Positions 1 to 8,510 of a stretch of DNA of 64,000 nucleotides are shown here, piece by piece. The stretch is from assembly GCF_021513195.1 (NCBI RefSeq), contig NZ_CP090974.1:2058001-2122000 (forward strand), read 5' to 3'. The notes under the pieces are model-generated. The model had not been told where the DNA came from, searched no databases, and saw only the letters and a list, made by a program, of their open reading frames with translations. A program made the position numbers and the translations under genes. This stretch comes from Shewanella sp. OMA3-2 (GTDB lineage Bacteria > Pseudomonadota > Gammaproteobacteria > Enterobacterales > Shewanellaceae). The stretch's first letter is position 1. Every line of letters starts with the position of its first letter.

Positions 1-200
1 AGCGAGGTCAGGTCATTGCCTTGTCAGGTAACACTGGGGCATCTACAGGGCCACATTTACACTATGAATTTCATGTGAAAGGTCGTCCAGTTGACTCGAT
101 GAAAGCTAATATTGCAGAAGCAAAAGTATTACCGAAGAAAGATTTATCTGAGTTTCAGTCAATTGTTCGCAGTCGTAAAATGATGATGGAACTCGGTTAA
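1..200 (+). CDS. M23 family peptidase, C-terminal end (partial)
   Basis: The window opens inside a gene whose last ~65 codons read in frame to a TAA at 198-200. The visible part has the LytM/M23 zinc-peptidase signature: a [16 protein letters not shown] stretch with the HLH motif that supplies metal and catalytic histidines, followed by the usual RPVD segment and a short basic tail ([12 protein letters not shown]). Family members are periplasmic murein endopeptidases or degenerate amidase activators such as EnvC and NlpD. Because HxH is intact, an active endopeptidase is more likely than an activator. Signal peptide, LysM or coiled-coil regions would lie to the left of the window, so the subtype cannot be decided. 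Confidence 0.85.
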   Translation, partial: RGQVIALSGNTGASTGPHLHYEFHVKGRPVDSMKANIAEAKVLPKKDLSEFQSIVRSRKMMMELG

Positions 201-233
201 CTTACTTAAGATCAAGTCAGCCTTACTTAATTA

Positions 234-266
234 AAAACTGCAGCCAAATGGCTGCAGTTTTGTTTT
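234..266 (+). terminator. Rho-independent terminator after M23 peptidase gene
   Basis: A perfect 12-bp inverted repeat (234-245 with 250-261) encloses an AAAT loop and is followed by GTTTT. It starts about 35 nt after the peptidase stop codon, as expected for an intrinsic terminator. Confidence 0.8.
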
Positions 267-318
267 ACATAACCAATCATCATGACGTCATATCTCATTT
301 ACGTGATAAGGAAAACGG

Positions 319-693
319 ATGAATCTCAATCAAGTGACCTTACCCGTTATTAATATGCAAGATGCTGTCAGTTTTTACCAAACCTTGGGGTTTAGACTGA
401 TTGTTGATACACCTCATTACGCTCGCTTTTCATGTCCGATGGGAGAGAGCACATTTTCATTGTCACTTGAATCAGAATCCGGTATGAAAGGCGTGGTGAT
501 TTACTTTGAACATCCTCAACTTGATACCTGGGTAGATGAACTTGTGGTTAAAGGAATCGTTTTTGCTCAAATGCCCACCGATGAGCGATACCTATGGCGG
601 GAGGCGATAGTATTTGATCCTAGTGGTAATAAAATAAAACTTTATTGGGCTGGTGACAGTCGTTTAAATCCTCCCTGGAAAGTGAGTGATTGA
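319..693 (+). CDS. VOC (glyoxalase/bleomycin-resistance-like) family protein
   Basis: A 124-residue single-module vicinal-oxygen-chelate protein. The N-terminal beta-alpha-beta unit (NQVTLPVINMQDAVSFYQTLGF) and the C-terminal unit with the typical VFDPSGNKIKLYW strand near residues 98-110 are recognisable. The position that often carries the first metal-binding histidine of glyoxalases (the usual HV at the start of strand 1) is Gln here, so a classic glyoxalase I reaction is doubtful. VOC folds are also used for antibiotic binding and other metal chemistry, so the substrate cannot be assigned. The gene stands alone after a terminator and is preceded by a purine-rich AAGGAAAA stretch that can act as ribosome binding site. 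Confidence 0.75.
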   Translation: MNLNQVTLPVINMQDAVSFYQTLGFRLIVDTPHYARFSCPMGESTFSLSLESESGMKGVVIYFEHPQLDTWVDELVVKGIVFAQMPTDERYLWREAIVFDPSGNKIKLYWAGDSRLNPPWKVSD

Positions 694-821
694 GATGAAC
701 CTGCTACTTAAGTGATAGCGGTTGTTTTACTTATTGCCAATCTCTAAAATGTTGCGCAGATAATTATTTAACTGTCCGTTTACCAATGTTTGGATAGTAT
801 TCTTTAAAGGAACGTTTGAAT

Positions 822-1943
822 ATGACCCGCTTTTTCAAACAAAAACTCACATTGAGTATGTTAGTTTTTGCTTTATGCCCTGGTTTAATTCGCTCTGCCG
901 CTTTTGCACAAGGTCAATCTGAATCACCCCCTGGAACTGAATTTACCCCCATGCAGGTAAATGTGCCTGTTGGTGATAAATATGATTGGTTGCAGTTAAG
1001 TAGTAATGAATTACTTAAGGGGAAAATTAAAAACCTCTATGGTAATAAGCTAGAGTTTAAAAGTTCTCAGCTTAATACGCTCGTTGTAGACTGGGAGGAT
1101 GTTATTGTATTACAAAGCCGTGGCGCGGTAAGTATTGGTTTTACAAATTTAACCACTCGCACAGGGCGTTTGCTGATCCAAAACGGTAAAGGTTATCTTG
1201 ATGGCATAGCATTTAATGTTAATGACATTATGACGATTATTGCCGGTGAACAACATGAAGCTAATTACTGGTCGAGTACTGTGTCGTTGGGAGCTAACCT
1301 GCGGTCAGGCAATAATGAACAAATTGATTATTCAGCCAAAGCAAGAATGAGCCGCAGAACCACAGAGTCACGTTTTAGAACCGATTACCTGGGGAATTAC
1401 AGTAAATCTGCTGGTGAAAATACTACTAATAATCACCGTGCAACCAGTTATTTCGATTGGTTTTTATCGAACCAGTTTTTCTTAAGACCTGTGTTTATTG
1501 AATATTACACCGATCCCTTTATGAATATTTCATCGCGTATCACTGTTGGTTCGGGTGTGGGTTATAGCATTATTGATACGGCTAAAACAGAGTGGAACAT
1601 CAGTGGTGGTCCAGCTTATACCATTACCCACTTTGAACAGGTTGAATTAGGTGAGGATGATAATGAAAGTAGCGCCGCTTTGGTTGTTGACAGCACTTTT
1701 ACCACAGAGCTAAGCGATTCAATTGATTTTAATGCGGATTATCGAATGCAGTTGGGTAACCAAAGCTCTGGTGGTTATACCCACCATACTGTTGCGGGTA
1801 TTGTAGTTGAGTTAACCGATATATTTGATCTTGATCTGTCATTAGTTTGGGATAGAACCAATAGCCCTAAAGCCGAAACTGATGGTCAGACTCCTGAAAA
1901 AGATGACTTTCAGCTCATTATCGGCTTTGGTGTAGACATTTAA
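822..1943 (+). CDS. DUF481 (YdiY-like) outer-membrane beta-barrel protein
   Basis: About 373 residues with an N-terminal signal peptide (hydrophobic core LTLSMLVFALCPGLI, plausible cleavage after AFA, leaving QGQSE). The second half consists of alternating beta strands typical of DUF481, the family of the salt-induced E. coli protein YdiY, and ends with a terminal strand (FQLIIGFGVDI) like those of outer-membrane barrels. The first ~120 residues after the signal form a strand-rich soluble region. Two starts are possible: TTG at 816 or ATG at 822. AAAGGA at 806-811 is 10 nt from the ATG and only 4 nt from the TTG, so I chose 822. Function of the family is unknown; an envelope or porin-like role is inference. 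Confidence 0.75.
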   Translation: MTRFFKQKLTLSMLVFALCPGLIRSAAFAQGQSESPPGTEFTPMQVNVPVGDKYDWLQLSSNELLKGKIKNLYGNKLEFKSSQLNTLVVDWEDVIVLQSRGAVSIGFTNLTTRTGRLLIQNGKGYLDGIAFNVNDIMTIIAGEQHEANYWSSTVSLGANLRSGNNEQIDYSAKARMSRRTTESRFRTDYLGNYSKSAGENTTNNHRATSYFDWFLSNQFFLRPVFIEYYTDPFMNISSRITVGSGVGYSIIDTAKTEWNISGGPAYTITHFEQVELGEDDNESSAALVVDSTFTTELSDSIDFNADYRMQLGNQSSGGYTHHTVAGIVVELTDIFDLDLSLVWDRTNSPKAETDGQTPEKDDFQLIIGFGVDI

Positions 1944-1972
1944 GGTTTGTACAGGTTACCGCTGATAACGCC

Positions 1973-2614
1973 TTAGTCGTAGGGCGTTTGTCCCACTTCT
2001 TCGGCAACCAGCCACACACGCATATCAAACTCTAGCTGATGATAATCAGCTAGCATAAAAGTACATAACTGATAAAAGGCTTTGTTATGTTCTTTTTCGC
2101 GTAAATGGGCCAATTCATGAACCACAACCATCTGCAATAATTCAAATGGCGTGTGTTTTAAGCGAGATGAAATACGAATTTCATTTTTTGCTTTCACCTT
2201 ATGTCCTTGGCGACGATTAACGTAAGAATGAAGTCCAAGTGCATGATGACTTAGGTTAATTTTCTCGTCAAAAATGACTTTCGATAGGGGATCTGACTGG
2301 CGCATATGGGTATTTTTCAACGCTATTGCCATGTCATATAATGCTTTGTCGGTACGAATATCGTGCTTTTTAGGGTAGCGACTTAAAAAATGCTCACCGA
2401 GTTTATTGTCCTCAACTAATTCAGCAATTTGGCTGATAATGTGAGGGTCATAACCAGATAAATAACGCAGTGGACTACGCTCACTGTGTTGCAGTTTAAT
2501 GTCAACGCTGGTAATAAGTGTGCTGGTGTCTATTTTAGGCTTTAATGCTTGGCTGGTAGACTTTAATGGCATTTTAGGTGGCGCGGTAGGTTTTTTTGAT
2601 TTAGAGGTTGTCAT
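1973..2614 (-). CDS. YgjP-like / M48-type metallopeptidase domain protein
   Basis: 213 residues. A gluzincin zinc site is clear: HELAH at residues 166-170, followed by a third histidine in EKEHNKAF at 176, the spacing seen in YgjP/DUF45 and SprT-like domains. The preceding strand (EIRISSRLKHTPFELLQMVVV) matches the typical lead-in, where the protein lists accessible residues before the HExxH helix. The N-terminal ~45 residues are Lys/Pro/Thr-rich and probably unstructured. No signal peptide, so it is cytoplasmic. YgjP relatives occur both alone and beside type I restriction systems; nothing of that kind is present here. Substrate unknown. Confidence 0.8.
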   Translation of the reverse strand: MTTSKSKKPTAPPKMPLKSTSQALKPKIDTSTLITSVDIKLQHSERSPLRYLSGYDPHIISQIAELVEDNKLGEHFLSRYPKKHDIRTDKALYDMAIALKNTHMRQSDPLSKVIFDEKINLSHHALGLHSYVNRRQGHKVKAKNEIRISSRLKHTPFELLQMVVVHELAHLREKEHNKAFYQLCTFMLADYHQLEFDMRVWLVAEEVGQTPYD

Positions 2615-2704
2615 AAGTGTTGTTAAGCGCTGCTATAGCGTTATCTCCATTAAGTGTGATGACAGATAACGCTAAAAGCTCAGCTCTAAAGGGTTAACTC
2701 TGAA

Positions 2705-3142
2705 TTAAATTTTACCAAATATTAATCGGTTATGGTGTACATAAGCGACATCAAAGGCATTTAGCTGTACCCGTTTTAAGTCTAAAGAATCAAAGTCAAC
2801 TTGAGGAGGATTACGCTTTAGCTGCTCTTTTACCGTCAGAGGTGAAATCATGACCACAGGCAGGTCGGTAATTTGAATAGCCGCTTCTAATTTAAAGCTG
2901 GTCGCACTGCCGGCAAACTTACCTTTTTGTTCACGTTCAATAATCGCGATTTGGTCAATTTTGTAGTCTTCCATTAGCTTATGGAAAGCAAAATGAAACT
3001 CACGCAGCGACTCTGTCGATGCTGAGTCTGATACAGCAAATGACACTTTACGACAACTTGGCACATTGAAGGTTTCACCTTCATAGCTAAGTAAACTGAT
3101 AATGGCTTCGCCACCTTTTAATTCTACACCACAAACTTTCAT
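2705..3142 (-). CDS. DUF3010 family protein
   Basis: 145 residues, start MKVCGVELKGGEAII. The fold pattern (a strand with a conserved Glu at the N terminus, a central IAIIEREQKGKFAGS segment, then LPVVMISPLTVKEQL) matches DUF3010, a gammaproteobacterial family of unknown function that looks like a minimal RNase H-like/RuvC-like scaffold, since an acidic residue sits in strand 1 (VEL) and another in the IIERE strand. That structural reading is inference. The gene lies between the helicase and the YgjP-like gene on the same strand, with 64 bp to the helicase stop side. Confidence 0.75.
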   Translation of the reverse strand: MKVCGVELKGGEAIISLLSYEGETFNVPSCRKVSFAVSDSASTESLREFHFAFHKLMEDYKIDQIAIIEREQKGKFAGSATSFKLEAAIQITDLPVVMISPLTVKEQLKRNPPQVDFDSLDLKRVQLNAFDVAYVHHNRLIFGKI

Positions 3143-3206
3143 GTTTATCCTTTCCGTATTTCAATGAGTGACCGCATGATATTTTAACCGGCGAGTCACT
3201 TAATAA

Positions 3207-4562
3207 TTAGTCTTCACTGTCACTGATTTTCTGCTCAATAATCACAATGGGTTTCGCTTTGCGACGCATAGGCGCATCGCCAATATCGATACCGGTAATA
3301 AATGTTTTATCACGCTTAGGTGCCGCTTTGGGTTTTTGCTTAGCTTTAGCCTTAGCTGCGGCTTTGGCTTCAGGTTTATTCTTGGCCGTTTTAGTTTCAG
3401 CTTGCTGACTCAAGCCTGAAAACTTGGCTGGTAAACCATCAATCGTTTCAAAGTCAAAATTTTTGCGTAAAAAAGACTGCACTTGTAAAAAGCTTTGCCA
3501 ATCTTTTGGACCCACTAGTGAAACTGCAATACCTTTGGCGCCAGCACGGCCGGTACGACCAATGCGGTGGACATATTCTTCAGCAAATTTTGGCATGTCA
3601 AAGTTAATAACTAATGACACGTTAACTAAATCTAGCCCTCGAGAGGCCACATCCGTGGTAATAAGAATTTGCTGCTGACCACGGCTAAATTGATCCATAA
3701 TTTGGTTGCGCGCATTTTGTTTTAGTTCACCGCTTAATGCCGCGGTAGAAAATCCCTGTTCAGCTAATAGTGTGGCTAAACGGTCAGTGTCTGAGCGAGT
3801 CGCGGTAAATACAATAGTTTGTTTATGTTCTGGTTGCTTGAGCAAGTGGCTTAACAATGCTTGTTTATGATCTAAATGATCTGCAAACAGCATTTTTTGT
3901 TCGATGTCTTTGTGTTCAGCATAACTGGTGCCAATAGCCACATGGCTTGGATTCTTCAATAATGTGGCTGCTATATCGTTAATGCTTTGATGATCTAAAG
4001 TGGCTGAAAACATCAAGGTTTGGCGACGTTTATGATCCGCTGCTTCATTAATGGCTTTCAGTTGTGGCGCAAAACCTAAGTCCAACATGCGGTCAGCTTC
4101 ATCAAGAACAAGTAATTCAAGACCATTTAAAAATAAGTGACGTTGCTGAAGATGATCAACAATTCGACCTGGTGTTGCCACAATAAAGTGTGGGTCACGG
4201 GACAAGCCTTTGGCCTGATCATTAAAGTTTTCACCGCCCAAAATACTGATTGCTTTGTATTGGGTATTGGCAACCAGTAACCTAAGTTGGCCATATACTT
4301 GCTGAGCAAGCTCACGAGTCGGCAATAAAATCAGCACGCGAGGATCTTTCTTTGACAGCGCTCTGCTGGAAATAATTCGCTGCATCGCAGGCAGTAAAAA
4401 CGCTAAGGTTTTCCCTGAGCCAGTTTTCGATGATGCCATCAAATCTTTACCCGCTAGGGCAATAGGTAAGGCTTGTTCTTGGATCTCGGTTGGGTCAGTA
4501 ATACCCATATGCTTCAAACTATCTAACAAGCGTTTATCAAGCGAAAAATCAGAAAACTGCAA
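3207..4562 (-). CDS. DEAD-box ATP-dependent RNA helicase
   Basis: 451 residues with the complete motif set: Q motif around residues 21-28, Walker A SKTGSGKT (45-52), PTRELAQQ, GG, TPGR, DEAD (153-156), SAT (185-187), TDVASRGLD and HRIGRTGRAG in the second RecA domain. The C-terminal ~70 residues are Lys/Ala-rich (EAKAAAKAKAKQKPKAAPKR), a basic tail typical of RNA-binding helicases. The core resembles SrmB/RhlE-type enzymes that remodel rRNA during ribosome assembly, but no family-specific tail allows a firm name. It reads away from rssA; the divergent 148-bp spacer would hold both promoters. Confidence 0.93.
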   Translation of the reverse strand: MQFSDFSLDKRLLDSLKHMGITDPTEIQEQALPIALAGKDLMASSKTGSGKTLAFLLPAMQRIISSRALSKKDPRVLILLPTRELAQQVYGQLRLLVANTQYKAISILGGENFNDQAKGLSRDPHFIVATPGRIVDHLQQRHLFLNGLELLVLDEADRMLDLGFAPQLKAINEAADHKRRQTLMFSATLDHQSINDIAATLLKNPSHVAIGTSYAEHKDIEQKMLFADHLDHKQALLSHLLKQPEHKQTIVFTATRSDTDRLATLLAEQGFSTAALSGELKQNARNQIMDQFSRGQQQILITTDVASRGLDLVNVSLVINFDMPKFAEEYVHRIGRTGRAGAKGIAVSLVGPKDWQSFLQVQSFLRKNFDFETIDGLPAKFSGLSQQAETKTAKNKPEAKAAAKAKAKQKPKAAPKRDKTFITGIDIGDAPMRRKAKPIVIIEQKISDSED

Positions 4563-4710
4563 AGGTGGATCCCCTAAAAAATAATAGCCCGATATTATAG
4601 CCGGATAAGCTTGCTATAGCCAATAATGACTTGCTTGTTTATGCTAATAAAGCACTTGGCCGGTAAAGCCAGATTATTAATGTTTAAAAGTGACCCTATG
4701 GAGTATATAA

Positions 4711-5679
4711 ATGGCACCAATTCAAGCCTCACCACAGAAGAAACCCATTATTGGATTAGCATTAGGCAGCGGCGCTGCTAAAGGTTGGGCGCATATTGGC
4801 GTGCTTGAAGGTTTGGCTGAATTAGGTATTTATCCGGACAAAATAGCTGGTTGTTCTGTTGGTGCATTGGTTGGTGCGGCATATGCCAATGACAGCCTAG
4901 CTGAACTTAAAAGTTGGGTGTGTGGCTTTTCAAGTTGGGATGTTATTGGATTAATGGACATTAGTTGGCGTAAAGGTGGGCTTATTAGTGGTGAGAAAGT
5001 TTTTGATGTTATGTCTACTCGTATTGGTGCCGTTGATATTGAAAACTTGAAACGTCCTTATGCCGCAGTGGCAACGGATTTGTATTCTGGCCAAGAAATT
5101 TGGTTTAAAGAAGGATTACTGCGCAACGCTGTCAGAGCATCTTGCTCTATGCCAGGATTTTTACCGCCAGTACAACAAAATGGTCGTTGGTTAGTTGATG
5201 GTGCTGTGGTTAACCCTGTGCCAGTCTCATTGTGTCGCTCACTTGATGTTGATATTGTCATCGCTGTTGATTTGAATGGTTATTTACGCAAGCAAATGCA
5301 AGTGTTGCCCCAACAAGTCAGCAGCTCTGAGCCTGTATCTGATGAACATATAGATGCCGACGATGCAGAGCAGCATGAGTCAGGCTTTATGGATTTACTG
5401 GGTAAGGGCAAAGACTACATCACTAGCCTGAGTGACAAATTGTCGCTTGGCACTCGAACCCACCCAGGTATGCTCGCGGTAATGTCACAGTCGATGGATA
5501 TTCTAGAGCAGCGTCATAAGCGCTCTCGATTAATGGGTGACCCACCGGACATTTGTATTATTCCCAATGTATCTGATATTGGCACCATGGAGTTTCATCG
5601 CGCAGACGAAGCAATTGCTGCAGGCAGGAAAGCGGTTGAAGATATCGCACATTTAATTCAAGCATCGCTTAAAAACTAA
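4711..5679 (+). CDS. rssA: Patatin-like phospholipase RssA
   Basis: 322 residues, closely following E. coli RssA (YchK). The patatin catalytic dyad is intact: oxyanion segment GSGAAKGWAHIG (20-31), nucleophile Ser49 in GCSVG (47-51), and Asp163 in DGA (163-165). The C-terminal region (RSRLMGDPPDICIIPNV, then MEFHRADEAIAAGRKAVE) is also shared with RssA. The protein has no signal peptide and probably acts on lipid acyl chains at the cytoplasmic face; the physiological substrate is unknown. An acidic linker (residues ~205-225) is longer than in E. coli. In E. coli rssA is next to rssB; no rssB is seen here. Confidence 0.88.
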   Translation: MAPIQASPQKKPIIGLALGSGAAKGWAHIGVLEGLAELGIYPDKIAGCSVGALVGAAYANDSLAELKSWVCGFSSWDVIGLMDISWRKGGLISGEKVFDVMSTRIGAVDIENLKRPYAAVATDLYSGQEIWFKEGLLRNAVRASCSMPGFLPPVQQNGRWLVDGAVVNPVPVSLCRSLDVDIVIAVDLNGYLRKQMQVLPQQVSSSEPVSDEHIDADDAEQHESGFMDLLGKGKDYITSLSDKLSLGTRTHPGMLAVMSQSMDILEQRHKRSRLMGDPPDICIIPNVSDIGTMEFHRADEAIAAGRKAVEDIAHLIQASLKN

Positions 5680-5789
5680 CCTTAAAATGTTGCCCTAAGC
5701 TAGCTTGATACCTTTGGTCAAGCGCTAATAAGTCGATTGTTGGCGCCTAAAACATTAATTTACTTTGTTTTCCTTTAGCGTGAAAAATG

Positions 5790-5803
5790 ATGATCTAGAT
5801 CAA
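5790..5803. promoter_or_regulatory. Putative FNR/EtrA binding site upstream of nrdD
   Basis: The sequence ATGATCTAGATCAA matches 13 of 14 positions of the FNR consensus TTGAT-N4-ATCAA. It lies about 103 bp before the nrdD start codon. Anaerobic ribonucleotide reductase genes are classic FNR targets in gammaproteobacteria, and EtrA is the Shewanella FNR homologue, so activation without oxygen is expected. The transcription start has not been located. Confidence 0.7.
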
Positions 5804-5905
5804 CACGGTTAGTGACAACTTAACGCCTAATGCACTACATATAGTGTTTTTGTGTTTGTTGTATGCCGATATATAGATTTGGCAACGCTAAAGGAGAAGC
5901 TAGTT

Positions 5906-8023
5906 ATGTTGGTTGTTATTAAGCGCGATGGATGTCGCACAGCATTTGATGCAAGTCGAATTAAAGAGGCCGTTATTGCTGCAATGCAGTCTGCTGGGCA
6001 ATCAGATCATGACTATGCCAACACTTTGGCATCGGCAGTTGAACAAGAGTTTCAACAACAAGCAGAAGTGGATATTCACCACCTGCAAGATGCCGTTGAA
6101 AATAGGTTAATGTCAGGACCTTTTAAGACGGTAGCACGTCATTATATTGAATACCGGCATGATCGTGATGTTAGCCGCGAGACTAAAAGTAAGTTAAATC
6201 GTCAAATTCGCGGTTTAGTCGAACAAAGTGATAGCAGTTTGTTAAATGAAAATGCCAATAAAGACGCTAAGGTTATTCCAACACAACGCGATTTATTAGC
6301 GGGTATTGTGGCAAAACATTATGCTAAAACTCACTTACTACCCAAAGGTGTGGTTACCGCACATGAGCAGGGAGAACTGCATTATCACGATTTAGATTAT
6401 GCGCCTTTTTTCCCGATGTTTAACTGTATGCTGATTGATTTAGCTGGCATGTTAACCCACGGATTTAAAATGGGTAATGCTGAAATCGAAACTCCAAAAT
6501 CTATTTCAACAGCAACGGCCGTCACAGCGCAAATTATTGCCCAGGTGGCGAGTCATATTTATGGTGGCACCACCATTAATCGTATTGATGAAGTGTTAGC
6601 CGAATTTGTTCAAAAAAGTTATCAAAAGCACCTTGCGGTAGGCATTAAGTGGCAGGTTGCCGACGCTGCAGCCTTTGCTAAAGCGCAAACAGAAAAAGAA
6701 TGTCACGATGCTTTTCAGTCACTTGAATATGAAGTGAATACTTTGCATACCGCCAATGGGCAAACACCCTTTGTGACCTTTGGGTTTGGTTTGGGCATTA
6801 GCTGGGAATCTCGTTTAATTCAGCAGTCAATATTAACTGTGCGAAAGGCTGGATTAGGTAAAAATCGTAAAACAGCGGTTTTCCCTAAATTGGTTTTTGC
6901 AATTAAAGATGGTGTTAACCATAAAGCAGCAGACATCAACTACGACATCAAACGTCAAGCGTTAGAGTGTTCGAGTTTGCGGATGTATCCTGATATTTTG
7001 AACTATGAGCAAGTGGTCAAAGCGACTGGATCATTCAAAACGCCTATGGGGTGTCGATCATTTTTAGGCATATTCGAGCAAGAGGGTCAGTTGATACATG
7101 AAGGTCGTAACAACCTTGGTGTAGTTAGCTTGAATTTGCCGCGTATTGCCATAGAAGCTCAAGGTGATGAAACTGAGTTTTATAATTTATTAGATAAGCG
7201 ATTAGTGATAGCAAGATGCGCATTAGACACCCGTATTAGCAGGTTAGTGGGTGTTAAAGCCCGTGTTGCGCCAATTCTATATATGGAAGGAGCCTGTGGT
7301 GTGCGCCTTAAAGCCGATGATGACATTAGCGAGATATTTAAACATGGTCGTGCGTCAATTTCATTAGGTTACATCGGCTTACATGAAACCATTAATGCTT
7401 TATATGGTAATGCGCAACACGTATTTGATAATGTCTCTTTACGTCAAAAAGCGCTTGAAATAGTGGCTTACCTTAAGAAAAACACAGAGCAATGGAAACA
7501 AGAATCTGGCTATGGTTTTAGCTTATACAGCACCCCAAGTGAAAACCTTTGCAGTCGTTTTTGCAGTTTAGATGCGAAAGCATTCGGTGTAATAGCAGGG
7601 GTAACAGATAAAGGTTATTACACTAATAGTTTCCACCTAGATGTTGAAAAGCAAGTGAACCCATACGATAAAATAGATTTTGAACAGCCATATCCTGAGA
7701 TAAGTAATGGCGGCTTTATTTGCTATGGCGAATATCCGAATATGCAGAATAATATTCAAGCCTTAGAAGACGTTTGGGATTACAGCTACAGCCGAGTACC
7801 TTATTATGGGACTAATACTCCTATTGATGAGTGTTATGACTGCGGTTTTATCGGCGAGTTTAATTGCACCAGCAAAGGCTTTGTGTGTCCTAAGTGTGGT
7901 AACCACGAACCTAGTCGAGTATCGGTTACACGTCGAGTGTGTGGTTATTTGGGTAGCCCAGATGCTAGACCGTTTAACTTCGGTAAGCAGGAAGAGGTTA
8001 AGCGCCGAGTGAAACACATTTAA
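5906..8023 (+). CDS. nrdD: Anaerobic (class III) ribonucleoside-triphosphate reductase, large subunit
   Basis: 705 residues from the ATG at 5906, which has AAGGAG 9 nt upstream; an in-frame ATG at 5852 lacks such a site and would add 18 residues not expected in NrdD. Domains: N-terminal ATP-cone allosteric domain (about 3-92), the ten-stranded barrel, a zinc site made by two CxxC pairs (CYDC ... CPKC) near the C terminus, and the glycyl-radical loop RVCGYLG with the radical Gly near position 680. It makes dNTPs from NTPs without oxygen, with formate as usual reductant. The stop overlaps the nrdG start by one base (TAATG), indicating translational coupling. A likely EtrA site lies upstream. 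Confidence 0.95.
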   Translation: MLVVIKRDGCRTAFDASRIKEAVIAAMQSAGQSDHDYANTLASAVEQEFQQQAEVDIHHLQDAVENRLMSGPFKTVARHYIEYRHDRDVSRETKSKLNRQIRGLVEQSDSSLLNENANKDAKVIPTQRDLLAGIVAKHYAKTHLLPKGVVTAHEQGELHYHDLDYAPFFPMFNCMLIDLAGMLTHGFKMGNAEIETPKSISTATAVTAQIIAQVASHIYGGTTINRIDEVLAEFVQKSYQKHLAVGIKWQVADAAAFAKAQTEKECHDAFQSLEYEVNTLHTANGQTPFVTFGFGLGISWESRLIQQSILTVRKAGLGKNRKTAVFPKLVFAIKDGVNHKAADINYDIKRQALECSSLRMYPDILNYEQVVKATGSFKTPMGCRSFLGIFEQEGQLIHEGRNNLGVVSLNLPRIAIEAQGDETEFYNLLDKRLVIARCALDTRISRLVGVKARVAPILYMEGACGVRLKADDDISEIFKHGRASISLGYIGLHETINALYGNAQHVFDNVSLRQKALEIVAYLKKNTEQWKQESGYGFSLYSTPSENLCSRFCSLDAKAFGVIAGVTDKGYYTNSFHLDVEKQVNPYDKIDFEQPYPEISNGGFICYGEYPNMQNNIQALEDVWDYSYSRVPYYGTNTPIDECYDCGFIGEFNCTSKGFVCPKCGNHEPSRVSVTRRVCGYLGSPDARPFNFGKQEEVKRRVKHI

Positions 8024-8499
8024 TGTTTTATAGTGCATATCACAGTGTTGATGTCGTTAACGGTGAAGGCACCCGCTGCACCTTGTTTGTCAGCGGCTGT
8101 GAGCATGCCTGTAAAGGCTGCTATAACCAATTAACCTGGCGAACTGATGCTGGGCATGTATTTACCCAAGCATTAGAAGACGCCATTATTGCCGATTTGA
8201 ACGATAAGCGTATATATCGTAAAGGCTTATCTCTTAGCGGCGGTGACCCTTTGCATCCTGCAAATATTACCACAGTGCTTAAGTTGGTGACGCGAGTGAA
8301 AACTGAGTGTATGGGCAAAGATATTTGGTTGTGGACTGGCTATAAGCTAGCAAATTTAACGCTTGAACAACAAGCTATTATCGCACTGGTTGATGTGTTG
8401 ATTGATGGTAAGTTTGAGCAGTCTTTGGCAGACCCTGCTTTAAAATGGCGAGGCAGTTCAAATCAGGTTGTTTATCAATTGAATAGCGACATTTTTTAG
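8023..8499 (+). CDS. nrdG: Anaerobic ribonucleotide reductase activating protein (radical SAM)
   Basis: 158 residues, normal length for NrdG. The [4Fe-4S]/SAM motif CxxxCxxC is at Cys26, Cys30 and Cys33 (GCEHACKGCYN), and the SAM-binding GGDP segment follows (LSGGDPLHP). The enzyme generates the glycyl radical on NrdD by reductive cleavage of SAM. Its ATG shares one base with the nrdD stop codon. The 3' end lies in a 10-bp tandem duplication and overlaps the end of the convergent PAS-GGDEF gene. Confidence 0.95.
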   Translation: MFYSAYHSVDVVNGEGTRCTLFVSGCEHACKGCYNQLTWRTDAGHVFTQALEDAIIADLNDKRIYRKGLSLSGGDPLHPANITTVLKLVTRVKTECMGKDIWLWTGYKLANLTLEQQAIIALVDVLIDGKFEQSLADPALKWRGSSNQVVYQLNSDIF

Positions 8500-8510
8500 C
8501 ATTTTTTAGC
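8491..8510. repeat. 10-bp tandem duplication at convergent gene ends
   Basis: ATTTTTTAGC occurs twice without a gap. The first copy carries the nrdG stop (TAG 8497-8499) and, on the other strand, the stop of the PAS-GGDEF gene (8496-8498), so both convergent genes end inside the same copy. Confidence 0.8.
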
